Assembly: GCF_041261445.1 (NCBI RefSeq)
Contig: NZ_JBGCCU010000013.1
Location: 234,170 to 298,169, forward strand
DNA length: 64,000 nt
Direction: 5' to 3'
From: Catenulispora sp. EB89
Lineage (GTDB): Bacteria; Actinomycetota; Actinomycetes; Streptomycetales; Catenulisporaceae
The notes beneath the pieces were generated by a model. It saw only the letters and a list, made by a program, of their open reading frames with translations, made no database searches and was not told the DNA's origin. The translations under genes and the position numbers were made by a program. Of the stretch, positions 50,001 to 58,682 are shown piece after piece; position 1 is the stretch's first letter; every line of letters starts with the position of its first letter.

Positions 50001-50721
50001 CGAGGCTGGCGCGAAACTGAACAAGCGCCTCGTCGAGGGTCGGGCGGTGTCCGCTGATCTCATAAAGAGAAGTCAGACGGCAGGCGTGGTCCTCCAGCAC
50101 ATCGGGATCCGAGTCCTCTTCCGGCTTGTACTTCATCGCGCCGGATGCGCTGAAGGACTCCATAGTCCAATACCGCACCTCGGCCTCATCTCCCCGTTCG
50201 AAGGCCAGGTCCGTCAACTCCAGCATGGAGTTCATGTGGCCCTTCTCGGCGCCTTTGCGGTACCAGCCCGTCGCCTCGGTGGAATCGCCACGCCCTCTGA
50301 GGAACTTGCCTAACGCATGATAGGCATCGGCCTCTTCAGTGCTCTCTGCGGCCGCTCGGTACAACTGCTCGGCGTACTCCGCATTGCCGGCATCGGCGTT
50401 CATCTCCGCAAGCTTTATCAGTGCACTGCTCAAAAGCCTTGGCAACGTCGGATCGTAATCGGCTTCTGTGATAATCCCGACGGTCTGCCGCAGCCACGCA
50501 TCCGTTTCCCCGACATCCCCACGCTGCTCCGCAAACCCCGCGATCCGGTGCGCCGCATGAGCCCGCGCCACGGGATACGCCCCCGCATCGTCGACGACCC
50601 GCCGGTACCACCGTTCCGCCTCTTCCGGATCACTGCGCAACTCCAGCGCTCGGCCGAGGTTCACCATCGCGATTGCGTCCCCGGCCTCCGCAGCACGACG
50701 CAGGTCCTGCTCCTCGTCCAT
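47098..50721 (-). CDS. Large Sel1/TPR-repeat protein with C-terminal CHAT protease domain
   Basis: A protein of 1207 residues. Residues 1-180 are Sel1-like repeats (AMVNLGRALELRSDPEEAER, GKFLRGRGDSTEATGWYRKG). About 200-660 are seven or so repeats of 55-60 residues with the theme NLGLELREMFNRTGQLEWLV, typical of TPR-CHAT proteins. A helical region follows. The CHAT domain spans about 870-1207, with catalytic His1070 in VHFACHGYFD and Cys1113 in LAYLSACDTATS. CHAT is a caspase-like cysteine protease fold. In other systems such proteins are switched on by partners to cut targets. No partner is adjacent here, so target and trigger are unknown. Confidence 0.88.
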   Translation of the reverse strand: MDEEQDLRRAAEAGDAIAMVNLGRALELRSDPEEAERWYRRVVDDAGAYPVARAHAAHRIAGFAEQRGDVGETDAWLRQTVGIITEADYDPTLPRLLSSALIKLAEMNADAGNAEYAEQLYRAAAESTEEADAYHALGKFLRGRGDSTEATGWYRKGAEKGHMNSMLELTDLAFERGDEAEVRYWTMESFSASGAMKYKPEEDSDPDVLEDHACRLTSLYEISGHRPTLDEALVQFRASLALTPEGDPTHAGRLANLGSALHTLFERTGEWDVLVESVSLGRAAVATALEDDPDRAMYLGNLGLELREMFNRTGQLEWLVEAVKVGRAAVATSRDDAGRAADQLNLAVSLCALFARTGRQEALLEAIEFARAAVAATNDDHRRGTVLSTLGTALLLRYQNSGDEAVLAEATEVARQAVAATPSGHTELSKYLSALGLVLRTTFQHTGQLAALVEAVEVERRALDALPEGSPNRAGHHNELGINLMLLAERTNDIDTLVEAVNRARAAAGDASADDSSRAIYLSNLGNVLREVFDRSDRLEYLVEAVSVTRAAVEATPVDDPDRAVAASNLGGKLRLLAERTNRQDAASEAVEIAREAVNATPAGHPARSRRLNLLGEALEVLSELRGQPHPSAEARRAFREAAAHEAGETSSRIIAFRHLARSAARVGDAQDGLACIEAAIELVDLLAPARLARADREHHLGEVSELASEAAAAALDAGRPERAVELLERTRGVLAADSLGLRGDDLTRLREQYPELADRLDQTRQRIDALDRLQSASEMNAGASGPPVSVTESDRQLAAQRTEAHGAWQSLLDAIRALPGFAEFFRAPTIATLVRHAHAGPVVYVSVSTTRADALILTEGPDPVVVVPLPGVTRDAVSERLVRLTQAGGVIAVRDLAPASGPVDVQGEILAVLAWLWDAVALPVLARLGYTEPPADGADLPRVWWCPVGAMTFLPLHAAGRHVTTRHVTTGSADGPAAAPSAVLDLVVSSYTSTVRALPRKGDPQPRTAPSSTLVVSVPDLPGAELPGVVAETDAIRALAPQARVLRQPTREGVLDALPSHRIVHFACHGYFDAASPARSSLILTDHETAPLTLADIRDLRIDAELAYLSACDTATSTWRLANESLHITGAFHLAGYRNVVGTLWPIDDGTASWIAADFYRHLTDGGTIPPDTARIAQALHHAVNQVRARCPDVPSLWAAYTHTGA

Positions 50722-50922
50722 GATCGAGTCCCTTCCGCGCGGTCACACAAGCCCCGGCCCCGCCAACCCGCTGTCATCACCTCTACCCGGGAACACCTTG
50801 ACGGACAGGACCTCGCCCCACACCAACCGACGGCGTTATGGCGCCCACTCACATAGCCGACCCTCCCCGCCTGAGCTACGTTCCCCGAAACATCGGCGAG
50901 GCAAGGCAAAGGGGAGCCAGCG

Positions 50923-51978
50923 ATGCGACGACTGCGCAGCCTGCGACGCACCGGGCGCTGGGCCGCGATGTGCGCCCTGACACTCTTCGCGGCGATGGCC
51001 GTGCCGGGTACCGAGGCCTCGGCGAGCGGCGGGCCCTACACCGTGAGCCCGACGGCCGGCAGCCTGAGCGGCTACCAGATCTCAGGGGTCTACGTCGCCG
51101 GGATCTCCGCCGGCGGCTACATGGCCGGACAGTTGCAGGTGGCCTACTCCAGCCGGATTCGCGGCACCGCGGTCTTCGGCGCCGGGCCCTACTACTGCGC
51201 GCAGAACAACGCCGCCGAGGCGCTGTACGGCTGCGCGGCCAACACCTACCCGGACTACCTCGGTGCGCTGGAGTCCGATGCCTCGCTGTGGTCCGCCTAC
51301 GGGTGGATCGACCCGATCGAGAACCTTTCCGGGCTCCCGGTGTGGGTGTACCACGGCTCGCAGGACACTGCTATCGCCGCGTCGGTGAGCCGAGACGGCG
51401 CGGCCTTCTGGTCCGACTTCGGCGCGCACGTCACCTCCGTCACCGGCAACGGCGCCGGCCACGCCTGGGTGACGCCCTACGGCACCGAAGCGTGCGGAGC
51501 CACCGCCTCCCCGTACCTGAACAACTGCGGCACCGATCCCGAGCACGACCTCCTGACCGCCCTGCTCGGTCCCGTCCACGCCGAGAACACCGGCCCGCTG
51601 ACCGGAACCCTGACCCGCTTCGACCAGAACGCCTACGCCATCGGCGGTTCGGCCTCAGCCTTGGACATGTCGGGATCCGGCTTCGCCTACGTCCCCAAGT
51701 CGTGCACCGCCAGCTCCGCCTGCCGCCTCCTGGTCGCCCTGCACGGCTGCGATCAGGGCTACGACACCGTCGGCACCGCCTTCGTCGACCGAGCGAATCT
51801 CGACCAGTACGCCGACACGAACACCATGATCGTCCTCTACCCGCAGGCCACCACCGGCGCGACCAACCCCTACGGATGCTGGGACTGGTGGGGCTACCTC
51901 GGCGCGACCAACTACCCGATCCACGGCGGCGCGCAGATCGAGACCATCATGAACATGGTGAGCTCGCTCGGCGGGTGA
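50923..51978 (+). CDS. Secreted PHB-depolymerase-family esterase
   Basis: A protein of 351 residues; ATG 50923 follows AAAGGGGAG. The signal peptide ends near TEASASG. The lipase box Ser lies in YVAGISAGGYMAGQL. LPVWVYHGSQDTAIAA carries the Asp, and a His lies in TGNGAGHAWVTPYG. The Cys-rich C-terminal part (CTASSACRLLVALHGCDQGY, GCWDWWGYLG) has an additional HGC block. This layout fits extracellular PHB/PHA depolymerase or related polyesterases. A 16-bp hairpin terminates the gene. Confidence 0.87.
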   Translation: MRRLRSLRRTGRWAAMCALTLFAAMAVPGTEASASGGPYTVSPTAGSLSGYQISGVYVAGISAGGYMAGQLQVAYSSRIRGTAVFGAGPYYCAQNNAAEALYGCAANTYPDYLGALESDASLWSAYGWIDPIENLSGLPVWVYHGSQDTAIAASVSRDGAAFWSDFGAHVTSVTGNGAGHAWVTPYGTEACGATASPYLNNCGTDPEHDLLTALLGPVHAENTGPLTGTLTRFDQNAYAIGGSASALDMSGSGFAYVPKSCTASSACRLLVALHGCDQGYDTVGTAFVDRANLDQYADTNTMIVLYPQATTGATNPYGCWDWWGYLGATNYPIHGGAQIETIMNMVSSLGG

Positions 51979-52008
51979 GAAGCGGGTGACAAGCGGCTGA
52001 AAAGACGA

Positions 52009-52049
52009 GCGTCGGTAGTGGTGGCCCGACCAGCCACCACTACCGACGC
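52009..52049. terminator. Perfect 16-bp hairpin between convergent esterase and reductase genes
   Basis: GCGTCGGTAGTGGTGG (52009-52024) pairs perfectly with 52034-52049 around a 9-nt loop. It lies 31 nt after the esterase stop and 25 nt from the reductase stop, and can act on both strands. Confidence 0.85.
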
Positions 52050-52073
52050 CGCTGAACCCAAGCTCTCCTCAGC

Positions 52074-53057
52074 TCACCACCGCTGCCCGACCTGCGGCGC
52101 GATCAGCTCGTCGTAGACCTCCTGCACCGCCGCGAGCTGCGTCTCCGTCAACGGTGCCAGCTCCGCTGCGGCAGCGTTCCCAGCCGCCTGCTTCGGATTG
52201 CGAGCGCCCGGAATGACCACGCTCACCCCCGGCTGGTCCACGATCCACCGCAGCGCGAACTGCGCCATCGCGACCCCCGCCGGCACCAGCGGAGCCAGCC
52301 GCCGCACCGCCTCCAGCCCGGTCGCGAAGTCGACCCCTGAGAACGTCTCCCCGACGTCGAAGGCCTCGCCGTGCCGGTTGTAGTTCCGGTGGTCGTTCTC
52401 GGCGAACGTGGTGTGCTCGTCGTACTTCCCGGACAGCAGCCCGCTCGCCAGCGGCACGCGGGCGATGATGCCCACACCGGCCTCCCGCGCGGCGGGCAGC
52501 ACGTCCGCGAGCGGCCCCAGCCGCAGCATGTTCAGGATGATCTGCACGCTCGCCACGCCCGGCCGCGCGATCGCCGTCAGCGCCTCCGCGCGCGTCTCGA
52601 CGCTCACGCCGTACGCGGCGATCCGCTTCTCCGCGACCAGCGTGTCCAGCGCGTCGAAGACCTCGTCGCTGGAGTACACGGCCGTCGGCGGGCAGTGCAG
52701 CTGCACCAGGTCGAGGGTGTCGACGCCGAGGTTCTTCCGGGACCGGTCGTTCCAGGCACGGAAGTTCTCCAGCGTGTAGGCCTCCGGCACCTGCGGCACC
52801 CGGCGCCCCATCTTCGTGGCGACCGTGATGTCCTCGCCCGACCGCGTCCTGAGGAACGTGCCGATCAGCTGCTCGCTGCGGCCGTCGCCGTAGACGTCGG
52901 CGGTGTCCAGGAAGGACACCCCGCCGTCCACCGCCGCGGCGAGCGTGGCCAGCGCGTCGTCCTCGGCCACCTCACCCCAGTCCGCGCCCAGCTGCCAGGC
53001 GCCGAGACCGATGACTCCGACCTGCCGGCCGGTGCGGCCCAGGACTCGCGTTTCCAC
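52074..53057 (-). CDS. Aldo/keto reductase (YajO/Tas-like)
   Basis: A protein of 327 residues from GTG 53057, with GGAAGGA 8 nt upstream; ATG 53096 is less likely as it lacks a ribosome site. It shows LGAWQLG at the start and the tetrad Asp/Tyr in FLDTADVYGDGRSE, Lys in VATKMGRR and His in LVQLHCPPT. The cofactor end is VIPGARNPKQAAGNAAAAEL. It reduces aldehydes or ketones with NADPH; the substrate is unknown. It is not closely related to the other aldo/keto reductase in this window. Confidence 0.87.
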   Translation of the reverse strand: METRVLGRTGRQVGVIGLGAWQLGADWGEVAEDDALATLAAAVDGGVSFLDTADVYGDGRSEQLIGTFLRTRSGEDITVATKMGRRVPQVPEAYTLENFRAWNDRSRKNLGVDTLDLVQLHCPPTAVYSSDEVFDALDTLVAEKRIAAYGVSVETRAEALTAIARPGVASVQIILNMLRLGPLADVLPAAREAGVGIIARVPLASGLLSGKYDEHTTFAENDHRNYNRHGEAFDVGETFSGVDFATGLEAVRRLAPLVPAGVAMAQFALRWIVDQPGVSVVIPGARNPKQAAGNAAAAELAPLTETQLAAVQEVYDELIAPQVGQRW

Positions 53058-53163
53058 CTGATAGGTCCTTCCTCTGATCACTGACCCCTCAGCCATGCTA
53101 GCCAGTCACGGTCGTAAAACGTTGACGTCACCGTCCGTCGCCACGTCCGGCGCCGTCGGCGGC

Positions 53164-53886
53164 TCATCGGGCCTTCGCCTGCTCCGAGAGCTTGCCCTTG
53201 CGCAGCACCAGGATCCGGTCGGACTGCCCCGCGAGGTGCTGCGAGTGCGTCACCACGACCACGCACTTGCCCTGCTCGTGGGCCAGCTCGCGGAAGGTGT
53301 CGATGATGCCCTGAGCGGTGTCCTCGTCGAGGTTTCCGGTGGGCTCGTCCGCGAAGAGGATGTCGACGTCACAGGCCAGCGCCCGGGCGATGGCGACCCG
53401 CTGTTGCTGGCCGCCGGACAGCCGCAGGACGTTGCGCGTGGCCGTCGCCTTGTCCAGCCCGATGCGCTCCAACAGCTCCAGCGCCCGGGACCGGCGACTG
53501 CCCGAGGCGGGCTTCACGCCGGTGATCTCCATGGCGGCGGTGACGTTCTGCAGCGCGGTCATGTACGTGAGCAGGTTGTACTGCTGGAACACGGTGGCGG
53601 CGTGCCGGTTGCGGTAGCGGCCCAGACCGAGTTCCAACAGATCCCGGCCGTCGAAGCTGATGGTGCCCTTGGTCGGCGTGTCCAGGCCGCTGGCCAGGCT
53701 GAGCAGCGTCGTCTTGCCGCTGCCGGACGGCCCCAGGATCGTGTAGAACGTGCCACGCTCGAAGGAGTAGCTGATCCCGTTCAGGACCGCGCTCCGGCGG
53801 CGCTGGTCGGCGTAGGTGTGGCTGACGCCCACCAGGCGCAGGACCGGCGTCGGGGTGCTGACGGCGCTCACAGCGGTTTCGGTCAT
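53164..53886 (-). CDS. ABC transporter ATP-binding protein (MacB/LolD type)
   Basis: A protein of 240 residues from ATG 53886, 7 nt past the permease stop; the open frame beyond is not protein-like. Walker A is [12 protein letters not shown], the Q-loop is [11 protein letters not shown], the signature [17 protein letters not shown], Walker [16 protein letters not shown] and the switch His is in VVVVTHSQH. It drives the two FtsX-type permeases encoded upstream. MacB/LolD-type ATPases power extrusion of peptides or lipids from the outer leaflet. Confidence 0.92.
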   Translation of the reverse strand: MTETAVSAVSTPTPVLRLVGVSHTYADQRRRSAVLNGISYSFERGTFYTILGPSGSGKTTLLSLASGLDTPTKGTISFDGRDLLELGLGRYRNRHAATVFQQYNLLTYMTALQNVTAAMEITGVKPASGSRRSRALELLERIGLDKATATRNVLRLSGGQQQRVAIARALACDVDILFADEPTGNLDEDTAQGIIDTFRELAHEQGKCVVVVTHSQHLAGQSDRILVLRKGKLSEQAKAR

Positions 53887-53893
53887 GGCGGTT

Positions 53894-55276
53894 TCACTTG
53901 CCCTTCGTGAGGATGGTGCGGGGACTGAGGCGCAGGACGGAGGCCGCCGGGATCGCGGTGGCCAGCAGCCCGATCCCCAGCCCGACGCCGCCGACCGCGA
54001 TGAGGTCCGCCGGGTCGAGGGCCACCGTGATCTTGTCGATGGGATCGGCGTTCTGGACCGGTCTGGCGTTCGGGTCGATGCCCTCGCCGAGCCCGGTGCT
54101 GCCGGGCGGCGGCGGCTTCCACGCGTCGATCTTCTGCTTCGCCTGGGACGCGTCGCGGCCCAGCAGCCACTGGCCCGCACGCTGCGTCAGACTCGGCGCG
54201 ATCAGGGCACTGAGACCGACGGCGAGGAGCGCGACCGCGGCGATCTCCAGCACCTGCTGCCAGATGAGCTTGGTCTTCTTCTCCCCCATCGCCAGCAGCA
54301 CGCCGTACTCCTTGCGGCGCTGCTTGACGGCGAGGTTCGCGACCAGCGCCAGCACCGCCGCCCCGGCGATGCCCATCAGCCACATGGCCAGCGTCGCGGT
54401 CGTCCGGATGCTGCCCAGCGGGCCCGTCATCTGCTGGATGGCCTTGGAATTGACGTCCAGCTTGAAGACGTCGAGAGCGGAGCCGGCGACCTGCTTGGCC
54501 GAGTTCTCGAACGCGTTCTGCGTGTCAGCGTCGTTCAGGATGAAGGTCGCCGTGCTCACCTGCGGCGGCCCGCCGCTCCCGGCGTCGAGCGCGGCGAGGC
54601 CGCCGAACGTCCCGTAGATCATGTTCGCCCAGCTGATGAAGTAGTCGGGGTCTGTCTCACTCGCCGCGCGCGGATCGCGGTAGATCCCGCCGACGGTGAA
54701 CGTGGCCGTGGTCTTCTCGTCGTTGCCGGTCAGCGTGAGCTTGTCGCCGACCTTGAGATGGTTCTTCGCCGCGAGCCGCTCCTCGATCAGGACCTGCTTC
54801 TTGTCCTTGTCGGCGGGCGTGATGTGCGCACCGGACAAGAGCGTGAACATGCCGCTGCGGAAGTCAGACAGCACGGAGCTGTTCAGGACGGCCTGATAGA
54901 CGGTCCCGCCGGGTCCCATGGGAGCCGGAGGCCCGCCGTCGGCCAAGGTCGCGCCACCGGCCAGGAACGCGCGATCCGACGTCGAGTAGGTGTACTTCTG
55001 TACCTGGGGCAGAGTACCGATCTTGTCGACGGTCGCCGCGTCGATCTGGGGCGCCTGAAGGGATCCGCCGCCGGAGCCCAGCTTGCTCAGGTCCATGGCG
55101 AGGTCGACCTCGGCCCCCACGGAGCGCTTCACGCCCTGCTCGGCCCGGGCCGTGGCGTGGTCGATCAGGACGCCGGCCAGCACCATCACGGAGATGGCGA
55201 GGAAGGTGGCCAGGGTGATCAGCGTGCGGCTCTTGCGGGCCCACAGGCTGAGCGCGGCACGTTTGACGAAGTTCAT
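53894..55276 (-). CDS. FtsX-family ABC permease, second copy
   Basis: A protein of 460 residues. It begins MNFVKRAALSLWARKSRTLI with one membrane helix, then a large extracellular domain (about 45-280). Three C-terminal helices follow, including TLAMWLMGIAGAAVLALVAN and LLAVGLSALIA, and the conserved GEKKTKLIWQQVLEIAAVAL loop. This is a MacB/FtsX-type half transporter. It shares its start and fold with the permease upstream, so the pair could form a heterodimer. Confidence 0.88.
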   Translation of the reverse strand: MNFVKRAALSLWARKSRTLITLATFLAISVMVLAGVLIDHATARAEQGVKRSVGAEVDLAMDLSKLGSGGGSLQAPQIDAATVDKIGTLPQVQKYTYSTSDRAFLAGGATLADGGPPAPMGPGGTVYQAVLNSSVLSDFRSGMFTLLSGAHITPADKDKKQVLIEERLAAKNHLKVGDKLTLTGNDEKTTATFTVGGIYRDPRAASETDPDYFISWANMIYGTFGGLAALDAGSGGPPQVSTATFILNDADTQNAFENSAKQVAGSALDVFKLDVNSKAIQQMTGPLGSIRTTATLAMWLMGIAGAAVLALVANLAVKQRRKEYGVLLAMGEKKTKLIWQQVLEIAAVALLAVGLSALIAPSLTQRAGQWLLGRDASQAKQKIDAWKPPPPGSTGLGEGIDPNARPVQNADPIDKITVALDPADLIAVGGVGLGIGLLATAIPAASVLRLSPRTILTKGK

Positions 55277-55313
55277 GGGACGTCGGTTCTCCCGGTTCGC
55301 AGTTCGATGTTCG

Positions 55314-56510
55314 CTATTCGATGTCGGTGAGGATGGAACGGGGATGCAGGCGGAGGATCCCGATGCCCGGGATGACGGTGGAGACCAGGCAGATGCCGAG
55401 GCCCAGCGCGGCGACCTCGGCGACGGCGGCCGGCTCGACCCGCACCGAGGACCCGGCGCTACCGGTGTGCTGATCGAGCAGCGCCTTCCCCACGGACGGC
55501 CCGGCGAGCACGCCGGCCAGCGCGGCGAGCGCCACGGCGGGCAGCACGACGGCCGTCATCTCCACGACGTGCTGGCCGATGAGCTTCCACTTCTTCTCGC
55601 CCATCGACAGCAGCACCCCGAGTTCGGCGCGCCGCTCGCGGATCTGGAGCATGACGATCAGGCCGAGGACCAGCGCCCCGGCCACCGCGATCACCCAGAC
55701 GATGAGACCCGCGAAGGCGCCGACGCGCTGGATCGGGCGAACCTGGTCGCGGTAGGCCTTGTCGTTGACCTGCATGCTGAAGGTGCCGGCGCCCAACAGT
55801 CGGCCGGCGTCCGCGTTCAGCTGCTCGGCCTGGTCGGGCGAGCCGATCCGGTAGACCGCCTCGGTCACGGTCAACGGTGCGGCGCTGAGCTTCTGCGCGG
55901 TGGCCAGCGGCACGTACACCGCGTTGCCGGGCAGTTCCTGCTTCGGCGACGGCACCACCGGGTCCGGCGTGGGGTCCTGGAAGACGCCGACGACGGTGAC
56001 CGGCACCGTGCGCGTGCCGTCCGCGGAACGCAGCTGAACGGTGCCGCCGATCGCCAGGTGGTCCTTGTCGGCCAGGCGATGTTCGATCACTGCGACGTCG
56101 CGGCCTGCGTCCTCGGGGCGGATTCCCTGCCCCTGGAGGATCTTCATCGATCCGTAGGAGAAGGGGAGGAGCAGGCCCAGGTCCCGGATGCCGTTGACGG
56201 GAAGGGGCCCGGAGTTCAGCGGCGTGATGTTGCGCGCGCCGGCCTGGACGGCGTCCTCCGGGTTGTAGCGGTGCACGACTTCGGACGCGCCGAGCCGGTC
56301 GGCCAGCTCCGGCGTGAATCCGGCGGGCTTGCGGACGGTCACGTCGACGCCGATGTCGCGCTGCGCGGCCGCCTCCTGCCGAGCGGCACCGCTGCGCAAC
56401 AGGAAGCCGCCGAGGAGCAGGGTGCAGATGACGGCGAAGATCGCCAGCAGGGCGACGGTCCTGGAGGCTCTGACGACCAGGCTCATGCCGGCTCGCTTGA
56501 CGAAGTTCAT
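55314..56510 (-). CDS. FtsX-family ABC permease, first copy
   Basis: A protein of 398 residues from ATG 56510 (MNFVKRAGMSLVVRASRTV), matching the start of its paralogue; ATG 56522 would add four residues. Four membrane helices frame an extracellular domain (about 45-245). The loop GEKKWKLIGQHVVEMTAVVL is diagnostic. First gene of a three-gene exporter operon, it is divergent from an OmpR-type two-component system, the usual layout for cell-envelope stress or antimicrobial-peptide detoxification. Confidence 0.88.
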   Translation of the reverse strand: MNFVKRAGMSLVVRASRTVALLAIFAVICTLLLGGFLLRSGAARQEAAAQRDIGVDVTVRKPAGFTPELADRLGASEVVHRYNPEDAVQAGARNITPLNSGPLPVNGIRDLGLLLPFSYGSMKILQGQGIRPEDAGRDVAVIEHRLADKDHLAIGGTVQLRSADGTRTVPVTVVGVFQDPTPDPVVPSPKQELPGNAVYVPLATAQKLSAAPLTVTEAVYRIGSPDQAEQLNADAGRLLGAGTFSMQVNDKAYRDQVRPIQRVGAFAGLIVWVIAVAGALVLGLIVMLQIRERRAELGVLLSMGEKKWKLIGQHVVEMTAVVLPAVALAALAGVLAGPSVGKALLDQHTGSAGSSVRVEPAAVAEVAALGLGICLVSTVIPGIGILRLHPRSILTDIE

Positions 56511-56549
56511 GGGCTGATGCAAGCAGCGCGCCGCGTACGGCTGAGTAAA

Positions 56550-56660
56550 CCTGTTACAGGGACATAAGAATCGGCGCTGTTCCGACCTCGTGGCGCCGCA
56601 TAGTGCCTCGTAGCGCCTCTACCTGGCCGAACGCGCCATGACATTCTTATCCGGCTGTCA
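56550..56660. promoter_or_regulatory. Palindromes in the exporter/two-component intergenic region
   Basis: CCTGT-T-ACAGG (56550-56560) is a perfect palindrome before the exporter operon. ATAAGAAT (56564-56571) is mirrored by ATTCTTAT (56643-56650), and TGACA (56639-56643) by TGTCA (56656-56660) before the response regulator. These are candidate binding sites for the encoded OmpR-type regulator on both promoters. Confidence 0.45.
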
Positions 56661-56684
56661 TCATGATCATGGTTCTATGGAGCC

Positions 56685-57347
56685 ATGAGAGTCCTGGTGG
56701 CCGAGGACCACCGCGTCCTGGCGCGCACGATCGCCACCGGGCTGCGCCGCGAGGCGATGGCCGTGGACATCGCGCTCGCCGGCGACGAGGCCGAGCGGAT
56801 GTGCCTGCTGACCGCGTACGACGTGCTGATCCTGGACCGCGACCTGCCGGTGCTCAGCGGCGACGAGGTGTGCCGGCGGCTGCGCGAGCTGAGCGACCCG
56901 CCACAGATCCTGATGCTGACCGCGGCCGGCACGCTGTCCGACAAGGTCTACGGCCTCACCACGCTCGGCGCGGACGACTATCTGGCCAAGCCGTTCGACT
57001 TCGGCGAGCTGGTCGCGCGGGTGCGGGCGTTGAGCCGCCGCGCGCATCGGCCGGCGGCCACGGTGCTGCGGTCCGGAAGCATCACCCTGGACGACACGCG
57101 GCACGAAGTGTCGGTGGAGGGGCGGCAGCTGGAGCTGACGCCGAAGGAGTTCGCGGTGCTGCGGCTGCTGTTGGCGGCGCGCGGGGCCGCTGTGCAGCAT
57201 GACGAACTGGTGCGGACGGTCTGGGACGAGTACCTCGATCCGCGGACCGGTGCGGTGCGGGTCACCGTCAGTCGGCTGCGGGGGAAGCTCGGCGATCCCG
57301 GTGTGATCGTCGCTGATCGGCAGGGTGGCTATCGGCTGTGCGATTGA
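56685..57347 (+). CDS. OmpR-family response regulator
   Basis: A protein of 220 residues; GGAG lies just before ATG 56685. The receiver has Glu-Asp in VLVAEDHR, phospho-Asp in VLILDRDLPVLSGDE, Thr in LMLTAAG and Lys in YLAKPFDFGEL. The DNA-binding winged helix is LELTPKEFAVLRLLLAARG with GAVRVTVSRLRGKLGD. It overlaps or abuts the kinase start. It should control the divergent FtsX-type exporter. Confidence 0.92.
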   Translation: MRVLVAEDHRVLARTIATGLRREAMAVDIALAGDEAERMCLLTAYDVLILDRDLPVLSGDEVCRRLRELSDPPQILMLTAAGTLSDKVYGLTTLGADDYLAKPFDFGELVARVRALSRRAHRPAATVLRSGSITLDDTRHEVSVEGRQLELTPKEFAVLRLLLAARGAAVQHDELVRTVWDEYLDPRTGAVRVTVSRLRGKLGDPGVIVADRQGGYRLCD

Positions 57348-58651
57348 GTCTTCCGAGTCCCCGAGCCGTGCGCCGCGACGAGCGCTTCAAGATGCACTTC
57401 AAGGTGCGCTTCAAGGTGCCCCTCAACCCTCGAACCCTGATCAGCCGCATGCCCTTCCGCGTGCGCCTGGCCACGTCCTTCGCCGGGCTCTTCCTGCTGG
57501 TCGGGAGCGCCCTGCTCACGTTCGTCGTGGTGTTGGCGCGGCATGGCACGGTGCAACACGTCCAGGGGATGGAGATCACCTACGTCAACGCGCCGGACTA
57601 CGGCACGGCGCCGTTCTCCCCCACCTCTCCCGGCGGGCTGGCCCAGCCGAGCCACGCGACGCCGCCGGGGACCACCAGCGCGGCGCTGATCCAGAAGATC
57701 GACCAGACCGTGCGAGCCGTCCAGGACACCGCCCTGCGCGAGATGGTGTTCTGGTCGGGGATCGGCCTCGTGGTGATGGCGGTGGTCGCCGGGCTGCTCG
57801 GCTGGCGGATGGCCGGCCGGGCGCTGCGTCCGGTCGCCACGATCACGGCGGCGGCGCGGCAGATGAGCGAGCAGAACCTGGACCGGCGGCTGTCGCTCAC
57901 CGGGCCCGACGACGAGCTGCATCGGCTCGCCGACACCTTCGACACCATGCTCGACCGGCTGGAGAAGGCCTTCGAGAGCCAGCGCCGCTTCGTCGCCAAC
58001 GCCTCGCACGAACTCAAGACGCCGCTCACGGTCCAGCGCACGTGCCTCCAGGTGGGGTTCGCCGATCCGCTGCCCGACGAGCTCGCCGAGGTGCGCGACG
58101 ACATGCTCGCCGCCAACCACGAGGCGGAGCGGCTTATCAATGCCCTGTTGCTGCTGGCGCGCAGCGATCGCGGGCTGGAGACGACCGAGCCGGTGGACCT
58201 CGCGGCGGTGGCCCGGGTCGTGGCGGGCGATCTGGCGCCGCTGGCGACGACGAACGACGTGCACGTCGAGGTCGATGTGTGCGCCAAGGTCGACGCGGAC
58301 GTCTCCCCGCCGCCGGTCGTGCACGGCGACCCGGTGCTGCTGCGCCAGCTGCTGACGAACCTGACGCGGAACGCGGTCCAGTACAACCACCCCGGCGGCC
58401 GGGTCGACGTCCGCCTCGACGCCGCCGACTCGACGCTGACCGTCACCAACACCGGCCCGCAGGTGTCGTCCGAGAAGATCCCCGACCTGTTCGAGCCGTT
58501 CCGGCGACACGGCCCCGACCGCACCGCGGCCACCGGGCACGGCCTGGGCCTGTCGATCGCACGCTCGATCGCCGTGGCCCACAGCGCGGAGCTGACCGCC
58601 CGCCCTCGCGACGAGGGCGGGCTCGTGCTCACGCTGCGCTTCCGGCCGTGA
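57338..58651 (+). CDS. Sensor histidine kinase (HAMP, HisKA)
   Basis: Up to 437 residues from GTG 57338, which overlaps the regulator stop; GTG or ATG codons to 57449 (MPFRVRL) are alternatives. Between them is a repetitive basic stretch encoded by AAGRTGCRCTTC-like repeats. One membrane helix lies near 45-65 and another near 140-165, with a small sensor loop of about 75 residues between. HAMP follows, then the H-box FVANASHELKTPLTVQRT, N-box LLTNLTRNAVQYNHPGG and G-box GHGLGLSIARSIAVAH. It pairs with the OmpR regulator and may sense envelope damage. Confidence 0.9.
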   Translation: MRLSLPSPRAVRRDERFKMHFKVRFKVPLNPRTLISRMPFRVRLATSFAGLFLLVGSALLTFVVVLARHGTVQHVQGMEITYVNAPDYGTAPFSPTSPGGLAQPSHATPPGTTSAALIQKIDQTVRAVQDTALREMVFWSGIGLVVMAVVAGLLGWRMAGRALRPVATITAAARQMSEQNLDRRLSLTGPDDELHRLADTFDTMLDRLEKAFESQRRFVANASHELKTPLTVQRTCLQVGFADPLPDELAEVRDDMLAANHEAERLINALLLLARSDRGLETTEPVDLAAVARVVAGDLAPLATTNDVHVEVDVCAKVDADVSPPPVVHGDPVLLRQLLTNLTRNAVQYNHPGGRVDVRLDAADSTLTVTNTGPQVSSEKIPDLFEPFRRHGPDRTAATGHGLGLSIARSIAVAHSAELTARPRDEGGLVLTLRFRP

Positions 58652-58682
58652 ATCGCGGCATGCGCCCCAACAGCGCGCAAGC

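Noticed and set aside
53887..54180. N-terminal extension of the ABC ATPase
   Set aside because: Overlaps the permease gene in another frame and is Arg/Ser-rich; the ATPase starts properly at ATG 53886.
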